From Enoplosus armatus (Eukaryota; Chordata; Actinopteri; Centrarchiformes; Enoplosidae): a stretch of 64,000 nucleotides of DNA. A program made the position numbers and the translations under genes. The stretch's first letter is position 1. Each line of letters begins with the position of its first letter. Shown in pieces: positions 60,601 through 64,000 of this stretch. The notes beneath the pieces are model-generated. The model had not been told where the DNA came from and did not search any database. It saw nothing but the letters and a program-made list of their open reading frames with translations. The DNA lies in NCBI RefSeq assembly GCF_043641665.1, contig NC_092200.1:69501-133500 (forward strand), in the 5' to 3' direction.

Positions 60601-63600
60601 GATAGATGATAAATGTGCTGTCTGTGTGTATTTGTCAGTTTGTCTACCACGCCTGGATAACAGACTCCAGAACGGCAATGAGAGCTCGCAACAACCAAAA
60701 GAAACTCTGGAAGAAGAACTCCTCTGAGCGAAGGAGCAGGAAGAAGGAGAAGAGAGGAGGTGAGGAGGAGGAGGTGTCCTATACTATATTGTCTCTCTAT
60801 CATCACCTCTAACACAAGTTCTAAGTCTCTAAACACTCGTCTCAGAGCTTCAGTCCTCCACAGTCTGATGTGAAGGTACTGTCTAATCTAAATCATCAAA
60901 GAAAAACATAATTTAATACAAATCTGAAATACATGAATCTGTAAATGTGGAAACATCAAAGAGCACCAGTCTAACAGAGATCAGCAGGGCGGCAGCCCAC
61001 CATTGCCCCCATATAGGCAGACTTTCTTTAGCGGTCTCTGGTCAGTCCTTGATCTGTCTTTTGCCGGTCCCTGGTCAGTCTCTGGCCGGTCCTTTGTCTG
61101 TCCCTGGTCGGCCCTTTGTCGGCATGCTGCTCAGAATGTAAACATGAGGATTTAATGGAGATATACAGTCATGGAAAAAATTATTAGACCACCCTTGTTT
61201 TCTTCAATTTCTTGTTCATTTTAATGCCTGGTACAACTAAAGGTATATTACCTGAAGAATACAATGAACACGACAAAAAATGGAGCTGATTACATAATAC
61301 TTTATGTCCTATTTGACATGCTTAAGCTTAATTGTATTCCCAGGGTATATAAGAGGCCATTTCATGTCATAAGCAGCACTGCACATGCAAAGGCCTAGAG
61401 TGGTTTCCTGCTAACATTCAAGCCGTAGCACAACTCAGAAGTTGTCAGCTCTCACATAATGCCTCAAACAAAAGAATTATGTGAAGCCACAAAGGCAGTC
61501 AACTTGGCACTGCTGGAAATTGGCATGAGTGAAAGACAGGTAGCGAAAAAACTGAAGATCTCCAAGACAGCCGTTCATCACACCAAGAAAAAACAAGCCG
61601 AACATGGTACTACCAAATTGCTAGCTGGTCGAGGCAGGAAACGTCTTTCTACCCCACGAGATGACCGTGCACTCATCCGTTCCTGTGTCAGGAATCGTCG
61701 TCAGACCTCCAGGGACCTTAAAAATGAGTGGGCACTGTCGAGAAATGTGACTTGTTCGGCAAGGACAGTTCGAAACCGACTTCTTGAAGCTGGTCTGAAG
61801 TCACACAGGGCACGGAAGAAGCCCTTCATCAACGAAAGGCAGAGGAAGGCCCGGTTACTCTTTGCTAGGGATCACAAGGATTAGACTGTTGATGATTGGG
61901 CTAAGGTTCTCTTTAGTGATGAATCCAATTTTGAGTTGATGCCCACTCCAGCCAACTTACTGGTTAGGAGGAAGCCTGGAGAAGCCTACAAACCAGACTG
62001 TCTTGCCCCTACAGTAAAACATGGGGGTGGATCAGTGATGATCTGGGGTTCTTTCAGTATGGGTGGAACAGGGCAAATGCAATTGTGTGAAGGGCGAATG
62101 AACCAGGTCATGTACAGGGCTACTCTTGAAAACAGTCTTCTTCCATCAGCTGGAAAACTCTTTCCTGCCTCGAATGACTGGATTTTCCAACAAGACAATG
62201 CCCCTTGCCACACGGCAAGGTCAGTTAAAGCCTGGATGGAGAACCAGAACATTCGAACCATGCCTTGGCCTGCTCAATCACCAGATCTAAATCCAATGGA
62301 AAAGCTGTGGAAAATCATCAAACTCAAAATGGAGAACCACAAGCCCAAAAACAAAGCAAATTTGTTTGAATTTGTGCATCAGGAATGGGCTGCTGTGACA
62401 GCAGAACAATGTCAGAAGCTGGTGGAGAGCATGCCAAGACGCATGGCTGCAGTCATCAAAAACAATGGTTATGCAATCAAGTACTAACTCCTGTGTGTAT
62501 CATGTGACTAAAACAGACAGAAAAGAAAACATGGAATGCCTAAAAGCACTGTTTTTGGCAGTACAATGCCATAGCTATTGATGTAAGAACTTAAGTGATT
62601 TTGGTTATTATCAAGAAAACCATGGAAAATGGCTAGATATCAGCTTAAATTAAACTCTTATGAGCTATTTTTGTTGTTATCATTATATTTGTCCAAACAA
62701 ATGTACCTTTAGTGGTACCAGGCATTAAAATGAACAAGAAATTGAAGAAAACAAGGGTGGTCTAATAATTTTTTCCATGACTGTATTAAAGTAAAATAGA
62801 TTTCATGGAGCAGAGGATTGTGCATGAGTTGGTGGAGCAGCTGAGAACAGAACAGTAAGGACTTCTAACCTTCTGTTAAAACGGGACTACATTTAATTTG
62901 TAGATTTTAACCTCTATTTGATGACTATTTTCTATATGTAACTGGGTGGATCTCCTGGACTGATTTCTTGTTTAAAAAGTGAAATATTTTACATACATTA
63001 CAGTATTATATTATTACAGTGTTATTATATTTACATACATTACAGTATTACTATATACATTATAGTATGTATTATATGCAGGTTTACTAGTGAGGTGCCA
63101 CCACAATGATGGAGGCTTGTTTACCTTTCTCTACAACCTGGATTCATCTATAGTATGGTGCGATGTTTCATACCAACATAACACATGAACACCTTCTGCC
63201 TACCAGATAACGCAGCTTCTTCTGATGAAGTCAGACAACACATAATAACATGGACATGTCTCTGACAGAGGCCTGAAACTTCAGATGAAATTGATTAATG
63301 AAATTAATGTGTTGTATAATTTAATTCAAATATAGATAAGGTTTGTATACATAGATTATAAAAGCAATAATAAACAAACAGGTGAAAGCAATAACAAACA
63401 AGCAGAACAGGAAGACCTGAGGTCGTTGTAGCAAAGGAACAAAGTTCAAGGTTTTGATTCATGGAGCAAAATCAAATCAAAGTGAATTGCAGAGTGATAA
63501 AACAAGTTGCAAACAAAGATACAGAAAGACAAGAACATCTATGTAAAATGTGAAATGTAAAGAACCCTACAGAGATGTTGTCGATGAATATATTATTACT

Positions 63601-63850
63601 ATCATCACAGTATGAAATCATCACTAGCCAACATACCTCAGTCTTTTCTCTGTGTAACTACAGGAAGTCATTCACTGAGTCCAAAGTGTTTTCCAGAGAT
63701 AGTAAATGTAAAGTTGTGCGTCATCTGCATATCGGTGTAACCATAACCAGCCAGCTAACTGTGACTCCTTGTCCTTTTCAGCAGCTGGAGTTATAGAAGT
63801 GACAGAGGAGATGGAGGAGGACGGAGAGGAGGAGAAAGAGGAGGGACCAG
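28946..63850 (+). CDS. piezo2: piezo2-like mechanosensitive cation channel, N-terminal 1,579 residues (34 exons, 3' end outside)
   Basis: PIEZO proteins are trimeric stretch-gated cation channels of the plasma membrane. Thirty-four exons with GT-AG borders and continuous phase give M1 to about residue 1579. Features in order: first helix [19 protein letters not shown] then [13 protein letters not shown]; 'VLCTWWAW'; '[20 protein letters not shown]'; '[20 protein letters not shown]'; '[20 protein letters not shown]'; 'VNVIGQRMD'; '[20 protein letters not shown]'; 'ITMKNILS'; the beam (about 1396-1450, '[20 protein letters not shown]'); and '[16 protein letters not shown]'. The match is closer to PIEZO2 than PIEZO1, for example '[20 protein letters not shown]' and '[18 protein letters not shown]'. 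The C-terminal pore, cap and anchor are beyond the window. Acidic loops vary in length from the mammalian protein. Confidence 0.93.
29758..30150. mobile_element. fragment related to the TTAA-flanked element
   Basis: Contains CTCAGGCTGCTCTGCCTCAA and an inverted second copy (GCAGAGCAGCTGGAGGACAT), plus the reverse complement of the 'TATCAGACCACAAATGAGAC' block found at about 14.6 kb. Confidence 0.6.
31212..31265 (+). repeat. (CA)n microsatellite
   Basis: About 26 uninterrupted CA units. Confidence 0.97.
32800..33920 (+). mobile_element. Tc1-like transposon, internally deleted (copy A)
   Basis: The right end reads AAAACTTTTGACCGGTAGTG followed by TA, typical of a fish Tc1 terminus. The left terminal repeat is missing. 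The transposase start (32955) shows '[20 protein letters not shown]' and '[13 protein letters not shown]', a helix-turn-helix. The frame then jumps to 'GERMVPQC', '[13 protein letters not shown]', 'LQQDNDPK' and '[14 protein letters not shown]'. The second helix-turn-helix and the first catalytic Asp are deleted. I count 38 residues between the second Asp and the Glu. Confidence 0.88.
32955..33758 (+). pseudogene. Tc1-like transposase, inactivated (copy A)
   Basis: Two reading frames (32955-33233 and 33243-33758) hold the N-terminal DNA-binding part and the C-terminal catalytic part. A central deletion plus a frameshift and stop at 33231-33233 separate them. Confidence 0.88.
34105..34280 (+). 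repeat. imperfect CA/TG-rich tract
   Basis: CA-rich blocks at about 34105-34130 and 34255-34280 and a TG-rich block near 34233. Confidence 0.7.
35340..35810 (+). repeat. 31-bp minisatellite
   Basis: The unit GGTTCTATGAGTGGAACAGT followed by AGAGGAGGATC is repeated about 15 times with shortened copies. It ends 120 bp before exon 2. Confidence 0.92.
35933..36028 (+). CDS. piezo2: piezo2 exon 2
   Basis: Encodes [20 protein letters not shown] then [10 protein letters not shown], residues 22-53, the second membrane helix. Acceptor TTCACAG, donor GTACCA. Confidence 0.92.
36440..36484 (+). repeat. (CT)n(CA)n microsatellite
   Basis: Short CT run joined to about 16 CA units in intron 2. Confidence 0.95.
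37084..37191 (+). CDS. piezo2: piezo2 exon 3
   Basis: Encodes '[20 protein letters not shown]' and ends PEFNC, residues 54-89. Donor GTAAGA. Confidence 0.88.
37369..37411 (+). CDS. piezo2: piezo2 exon 4
   Basis: Encodes [14 protein letters not shown] (family CSTWEKTFRQIGF), residues 90-103. Acceptor CTGCAG, donor GTAAGA. Confidence 0.88.
37441..37561 (+). repeat. (CAGA)n microsatellite
   Basis: CAGA/GACA run in intron 4. Confidence 0.95.
38617..38691 (+). repeat. (GT)n microsatellite
   Basis: About 35 GT units followed by GTCTGT variants. Confidence 0.97.
39284..39404 (+). CDS. piezo2: piezo2 exon 5
   Basis: Encodes '[20 protein letters not shown]' then [10 protein letters not shown], residues 104-144. 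This equals the ADAGNGIRVFVPDIGMFIASL segment of the family. Donor GTAACA. Confidence 0.9.
39405..39650 (+). repeat. (CA)n microsatellites flanking a short unique block
   Basis: A short CA run begins immediately after the donor of exon 5, and a longer one spans 39552-39640. Confidence 0.95.
40561..40880. mobile_element. MITE, 320 bp
   Basis: Ends TAGGCGGCATTCAGACCAAA and TTTGGTCTGAATGCAGCCTTA are imperfect inverted repeats. No coding capacity. It lies in intron 5, 50 bp before exon 6. Confidence 0.75.
40933..41155 (+). CDS. piezo2: piezo2 exon 6
   Basis: Encodes a Gln/Glu-rich loop and then '[13 protein letters not shown]', the start of a membrane helix; residues 145-218. Acceptor TTTTCAG, donor GTAAGA. 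Confidence 0.85.
41156..42540 (-). pseudogene. non-LTR retrotransposon RT C-terminal half, decayed
   Basis: Minus-strand frames give '[18 protein letters not shown]' (the RT FADD active site), '[11 protein letters not shown]', '[15 protein letters not shown]', '[10 protein letters not shown]' and '[20 protein letters not shown]'. These are in order but in different frames with stops. The order matches fish RTE/Rex-like LINEs with a C-terminal IERSQLRW motif. About 340 bp at 41590-41930 is not recognised. It lies in piezo2 intron 6, antisense to the gene. Confidence 0.75.
42541..42975 (+). repeat. 36-bp minisatellite
   Basis: The unit alternates GAAGTGTCCTGAACCTC with ATTAAATGTCCTGAACCTC, about 12 copies. 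It starts at the end of the LINE fragment and stops 130 bp before exon 7. Confidence 0.95.
43105..43318 (+). CDS. piezo2: piezo2 exon 7
   Basis: Encodes '[20 protein letters not shown]', [15 protein letters not shown], '[17 protein letters not shown]', residues 219-289. Donor GTAACA. Confidence 0.92.
43360..43475 (+). repeat. GGAAAGGAGGAGGTAGAGAA minisatellite
   Basis: Four to five purine-rich copies of about 22 bp directly after exon 7; related sequence recurs near 44525-44590. Confidence 0.75.
44189..44336 (+). CDS. piezo2: piezo2 exon 8
   Basis: Encodes [20 protein letters not shown] then [20 protein letters not shown], residues 290-339. This is one of the segments that favours PIEZO2. 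Acceptor CTGCAG, donor GTGATG. Confidence 0.92.
44722..44738 (+). CDS. piezo2: piezo2 exon 9a (17 bp)
   Basis: Encodes LLWLDG, fitting IRIWLQEP of the family, after a GTCCTCAG acceptor. The continuous frame would stop at 44791-44793, so a 77-bp intron to exon 9b is inferred; it restores phase and the family spacing. The donor GTTCCT is weak. Confidence 0.55.
44739..44815 (+). other. probable 77-bp intron forming a long hairpin
   Basis: Arms at 44745-44770 and 44782-44806 are near-perfect reverse complements (GATTCTTCAATCTTTC / GGGGTGTAAAGATTGCAG with one mismatch and one missing base) around an 11-nt loop. It is bounded by GT and TCAG. Confidence 0.55.
44816..44936 (+). CDS. piezo2: piezo2 exon 9b
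   Basis: Encodes '[20 protein letters not shown]' then [13 protein letters not shown], matching ITAGRRRSLWYATHYPTDER of PIEZO2. The donor is GTATGG. Residues to 385. Confidence 0.78.
45073..45187 (+). CDS. piezo2: piezo2 exon 10
   Basis: Encodes a Ser/Pro-rich cytoplasmic loop ending '[14 protein letters not shown]', residues 386-423. Acceptor CTTTAG, donor GTGAGT. Conservation is low but phase is right. Confidence 0.75.
45265..45480 (+). mobile_element. short interspersed repeat, fuller copy
   Basis: Begins with TTATTTATATAGCGCCAAAT, contains 'CATCTCATGACACTTTACAA', and extends to AGGCAGAAACCTCGAGCAAA. Same family as 24369-24530. Confidence 0.75.
46170..46561 (+). CDS. piezo2: piezo2 exon 11
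   Basis: Encodes an acidic run, '[20 protein letters not shown]', [20 protein letters not shown] and '[14 protein letters not shown]', ending [12 protein letters not shown]; residues 424-554. Donor GTACTA opens a CTA repeat. The last 45 bp with the donor recur twice in the intron. Confidence 0.93.
46517..46850 (+). repeat. tandem copies of the exon 11 tail and donor
   Basis: CTGTTCCCGAGAAAAGATGA starts at 46517 (exon), 46670 and 46805. The second copy keeps CATCAAAG|GTATAA with a GT donor and the same reading frame; the third has lost the donor. CTA repeats lie between. Confidence 0.93.
46562..46591 (+). repeat. (CTA)n microsatellite
   Basis: Ten CTA/ACT units directly at the donor of exon 11; shorter runs follow each duplicated tail. 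Confidence 0.95.
46955..47060 (+). CDS. piezo2: piezo2 exon 12
   Basis: Encodes '[18 protein letters not shown]' (family FTITFWLLLRQHLTEQ), residues 555-589. Donor GTAAGA. Confidence 0.9.
47180..47433 (+). CDS. piezo2: piezo2 exon 13
   Basis: Encodes '[20 protein letters not shown]', [20 protein letters not shown] and ends CCVALYQ, residues 590-674. Donor GTAATA. Its last 20 bp plus donor recur 73 bp on. Confidence 0.93.
47434..47516 (+). repeat. second copy of the exon 13 donor
   Basis: TGTGTCACCCTCTACCAG|GTAATACTGC at 47489-47516 copies the exon 13 end TGCGTCGCCCTCTACCAG|GTAATACTGC. The spacing between donors is 73 bp. Confidence 0.88.
47886..48034 (+). CDS. piezo2: piezo2 exon 14
   Basis: Encodes [20 protein letters not shown] then [13 protein letters not shown], residues 675-723. 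Acceptor CTGTAG, donor GTACAC. Confidence 0.92.
48029..48068 (+). repeat. 10-bp repeat carrying three donor sites
   Basis: CAGGTACACT is repeated at the exon 14 border, so CAG|GTACAC occurs at 48034, 48044 and 48054. Confidence 0.9.
48118..48196 (+). CDS. piezo2: piezo2 exon 15
   Basis: Encodes [20 protein letters not shown] then PAAFLL, residues 724-750, close to LEDLGLKQFTVAELFTRIF of PIEZO2. Acceptor TTCCAG. Confidence 0.92.
48299..48393 (+). CDS. piezo2: piezo2 exon 16
   Basis: Encodes [20 protein letters not shown], residues 751-781. Acceptor CTGCAG, donor GTAACA. Confidence 0.92.
48552..48751 (+). CDS. piezo2: piezo2 exon 17, acidic loop
   Basis: Encodes '[20 protein letters not shown]' followed by a long Glu-rich cytoplasmic loop ending '[10 protein letters not shown]'; residues 782-848. 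Donor GTAAAC. Confidence 0.87.
48839..48996 (+). CDS. piezo2: piezo2 exon 18
   Basis: Encodes [19 protein letters not shown], '[20 protein letters not shown]' and IIWVSVKE, residues 849-901, a highly conserved blade segment. Donor GTCAGA. Confidence 0.94.
49091..49267 (+). CDS. piezo2: piezo2 exon 19
   Basis: Encodes [18 protein letters not shown], '[20 protein letters not shown]' and SRYSSNCTM, residues 902-960. Donor GTAAGC. Fragments of its tail recur at 49328 and 49829. Confidence 0.92.
49885..49998 (+). CDS. piezo2: piezo2 exon 20
   Basis: Encodes '[20 protein letters not shown]' and DYLR, residues 961-998 (family LLYSAPIDPTEWVGLRK). Acceptor CTGTAG, donor GTGAGG. Confidence 0.9.
50036..50283 (+). 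repeat. 57-bp repeat made of the exon 21 acceptor and exon start
   Basis: Units GTTAGCTCTGATAACTTAGC ... TCTCTACAG|TATAACCTGATGATG repeat at exactly 57 bp. AG positions are 50149, 50206 and the true 50263; the oldest copy (about 50092) has CG instead. Confidence 0.94.
50264..50464 (+). CDS. piezo2: piezo2 exon 21
   Basis: Encodes [35 protein letters not shown] and '[14 protein letters not shown]', residues 999-1065. Donor GTGAGG. Confidence 0.94.
50543..50747 (+). CDS. piezo2: piezo2 exon 22
   Basis: Encodes [20 protein letters not shown], '[19 protein letters not shown]' and [15 protein letters not shown], residues 1066-1133. Donor GTACAA. Confidence 0.94.
50970..51115 (+). repeat. A-rich dispersed repeat fragment
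   Basis: Variants of ATTAAACC and AAAACCTGAAA occur here, at 51880-52045 and at 52560-53445, always in piezo2 introns. Confidence 0.5.
51138..51239 (+). CDS. piezo2: piezo2 exon 23
   Basis: Encodes [20 protein letters not shown] then [14 protein letters not shown], residues 1134-1167. Acceptor TTTCAG, donor GTAAGA. Confidence 0.93.
51440..51765 (+). mobile_element. probable LINE 3' tail
   Basis: Ends CCCCGGGGATCAATAAAGTA then TTTCTGATTCTGATTCTGAT, a common 3' end of fish LINEs/SINEs. No coding part. Confidence 0.5.
52100..52277 (+). CDS. piezo2: piezo2 exon 24
   Basis: Encodes [30 protein letters not shown] and [10 protein letters not shown], residues 1168-1226. Donor GTAAAC. Confidence 0.92.
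52358..52444 (+). CDS. piezo2: piezo2 exon 25
   Basis: Encodes [20 protein letters not shown] then IIFITGTT, residues 1227-1255, nearly identical to PIEZO2. Donor GTGAGT. Confidence 0.95.
52560..53445 (+). repeat. degenerate A-rich minisatellite in intron 25
   Basis: About 880 bp of loosely repeated units such as TTTGAGATTAAAACC, GGTAAAACC and AAACCTGAAAA, unit about 25-35 bp, highly diverged. Confidence 0.6.
53463..54576 (-). mobile_element. Tc1-like transposon, 1.1 kb, 3'-deleted (copy B)
   Basis: Ends CACTACTCAAAAAGAAAATT and AATTTCTTTGAGCAGTG are imperfect inverted repeats flanked by TA. The transposase is on the minus strand. The part coding the catalytic Glu is missing, explaining the short length. 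It lies in piezo2 intron 25, antisense to the gene. Confidence 0.88.
53508..54279 (-). pseudogene. Tc1-like transposase, frameshifted and truncated (copy B)
   Basis: The first frame starts '[20 protein letters not shown]' with helix-turn-helix '[20 protein letters not shown]' and reaches LFTDE (first Asp). A frameshift near 53825 moves to '[20 protein letters not shown]', '[16 protein letters not shown]' and '[14 protein letters not shown]' (second Asp). The Glu region is deleted. Confidence 0.88.
54880..54960 (+). mobile_element. short retroelement tail
   Basis: TCAATAAAGCTTTCTGAATG followed by AATTGAACTGAATTGAACTG resembles the 3' end of a fish LINE/SINE. Confidence 0.4.
55043..55199 (+). 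CDS. piezo2: piezo2 exon 26
   Basis: Encodes [20 protein letters not shown], '[20 protein letters not shown]' and [12 protein letters not shown], residues 1256-1308. This is the strongest match to PIEZO2 in the window. Donor GTAAGA. Confidence 0.96.
55329..55425 (+). CDS. piezo2: piezo2 exon 27
   Basis: Encodes [20 protein letters not shown] then [12 protein letters not shown], residues 1309-1340. Donor GTATGT. Confidence 0.94.
55555..56565 (+). repeat. 1-kb minisatellite, unit about 24 bp
   Basis: GAGTCAACAAAACTGAGAC then (A/G)AGTCC/TTT repeat about 40 times in intron 27, with a duplicated block of about 190 bp. Related AAGTCC-rich sequence continues in intron 29 (57064-57340). Confidence 0.95.
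56636..56657 (+). repeat. 22-bp copy of exon 28 sequence next to a TTTTCAG
   Basis: GAGCAGTAAACAGTGTGAGT plus TG is identical to exon 28 at 56730-56751 and lies 3 bp after a TTTTCAG acceptor-like site. Confidence 0.9.
56720..56885 (+). CDS. piezo2: piezo2 exon 28
   Basis: Encodes '[20 protein letters not shown]', [18 protein letters not shown] and NTQLLAS, residues 1341-1395. Acceptor CTGCAG, donor GTAGAC. Confidence 0.94.
56964..57053 (+). CDS. piezo2: piezo2 exon 29, beam helix
   Basis: Encodes [20 protein letters not shown] then [10 protein letters not shown], residues 1396-1425, the intracellular beam that couples blade to pore. Donor GTAAGA. Confidence 0.93.
57964..58052 (+). CDS. piezo2: piezo2 exon 30, beam
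   Basis: Encodes [20 protein letters not shown] then LTQDSFHTD, residues 1426-1455. Acceptor CTTCAG, donor GTCTGT. Confidence 0.92.
58164..58229 (+). CDS. piezo2: piezo2 exon 31
   Basis: Encodes '[18 protein letters not shown]', residues 1456-1477, matching KKQWWRPWVDHAS. Donor GTGAGT. Confidence 0.92.
58345..58460 (+). CDS. piezo2: piezo2 exon 32
   Basis: Encodes [20 protein letters not shown], more Glu/Lys, and ELPEKSAFQ, residues 1478-1516. Donor GTGAGT. Confidence 0.94.
58461..60638 (+). other. piezo2 intron 32 with interspersed repeats
   Basis: About 58.77-59.45 kb resembles a decayed fish LINE/SINE tail (TTTATATAGCATTTTTCAAA) and about 59.55-60.1 kb a decayed DNA element (GGACCCGGACCTATAATCAA). 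No exon is seen. Confidence 0.5.
60639..60759 (+). CDS. piezo2: piezo2 exon 33
   Basis: Encodes [20 protein letters not shown] and a basic tail [13 protein letters not shown], residues 1517-1556 (family FQFVYQAWITDPKTALRQRH). Donor GTGAGG. Confidence 0.92.
61166..62783 (+). mobile_element. Tc1-like transposon, full length, nearly intact (copy C)
   Basis: Inverted repeats of 80 bp (61166-61245 and 62704-62783), starting CAGTCATGGAAAAAATTATT, differ at one position and are flanked by TA. The element is 1,618 bp long, in piezo2 intron 33, same orientation as the gene. Confidence 0.95.
61459..62487 (+). pseudogene. Tc1-like DD34E transposase with one in-frame stop (copy C)
   Basis: The transposase cuts and pastes its element at TA. 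A 342-codon frame is open from ATG 61459 to the stop at 62485-62487 except for a TAG at 61882-61884. It holds helix-turn-helix '[20 protein letters not shown]', the first Asp in LFSDESNF, '[13 protein letters not shown]', '[13 protein letters not shown]' (second Asp) and '[12 protein letters not shown]' (Glu). I count 34 residues between the second Asp and Glu, the DD34E spacing of Tc1. No frameshift is seen. Confidence 0.93.
62790..63781 (+). other. 3' part of piezo2 intron 33
   Basis: AT-rich, no exon or mobile element recognised. Confidence 0.5.
63782..63850 (+). CDS. piezo2: piezo2 exon 34 (last in window)
   Basis: Encodes [20 protein letters not shown] then EGP, in phase with exon 33; residues 1557-1579. 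Acceptor TTTTCAG, donor GTAGGA. The acidic loop precedes the next blade segment, which is outside the window. Confidence 0.75.
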
Positions 63851-64000
63851 GTAGGAGGTCTTACTACCTGGAACATCATAATAATCACCCAGGACTCTAC
63901 AGTGCAGCATTTCACTCACACATACAAGTAAAGAGTGTGTGATGATGTTGTTTGTGTGTTTGAACTAAACCAAAGATCCTTCTTGGGGGAAGAAGCTCTG
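63851..64000 (+). other. piezo2 intron 34 (partial)
   Basis: No further exon could be confirmed before the window edge. Confidence 0.5.

Noticed and set aside
28946..63850. Assignment to piezo1 rather than piezo2
   Set aside because: Exons 8, 15, 25 and 26 resemble PIEZO2 clearly more than PIEZO1 as I know the two proteins, and the neighbour is epb41l3-like.

Overview
This 64 kb window looks like teleost fish genomic DNA. Genes are split into short exons with GT-AG introns. CA, CAGA and minisatellite arrays are abundant. The mobile elements are of fish type: Tc1/mariner copies, a TTAA-flanked piggyBac-type element, L2/Rex-like and RTE-like non-LTR reverse transcriptases, and a short repeat carrying 'TTTATATAGCGCC'. 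No bacterial, plasmid or CRISPR features are present, and I recognised no RNA genes.

Two protein-coding genes lie head to head. On the minus strand (about 16.05 kb down to 3.67 kb, perhaps to 0.83 kb) is an epb41l3-like (protein 4.1B) gene. I reconstructed 17 coding exons whose phases all agree (612 codons): an MTTE start, a FERM domain, a FERM-adjacent segment and a spectrin-actin-binding-like segment. A further large in-phase exon of unknown kinship lies at 830-1312, and the usual C-terminal domain is not seen. On the plus strand, from 28.95 kb to the right edge, is a piezo2-like mechanosensitive channel gene. I reconstructed 34 exons (the ninth split by a probable 77-bp intron), all in phase, giving about 1,579 residues: the N-terminal blade and the beam. 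The pore-forming C-terminal half lies beyond the window.

Layout: 0-16 kb epb41l3-like exons and repeat-rich introns; 16-18 kb its first coding exon and a GC-rich candidate promoter; 18-28 kb intergenic DNA with three LINE fragments and other repeats; 28.2-29 kb piezo2-like promoter, leader and exon 1; 29-36 kb the long first intron with a 37-bp minisatellite and a broken Tc1 element; 36-64 kb exons 2-34, with two more Tc1 elements in introns 25 and 33.

The most unusual signal is recurrent local duplication of exon-intron junctions. In both genes, tandem or near-tandem repeats contain a copy of a real splice acceptor or donor together with adjoining exon bases (at least seven places: about 7.84-8.11, 46.5-46.85, 47.4-47.5, 48.03-48.07, 49.2-49.86, 50.04-50.28 and 56.6-56.75 kb). 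These arrays present decoy or alternative splice sites and could be a local source of splice variation. Also notable are a hairpin inside the probable 77-bp intron of exon 9, and a Tc1 element with near-identical 80-bp ends whose transposase frame has a single stop.

Protein naming rests on similarity to families as I remember them; no database search was run. I take the two genes to be functionally separate (a stretch-gated cation channel and a membrane-cytoskeleton adaptor), though both act at the mechanically loaded plasma membrane.
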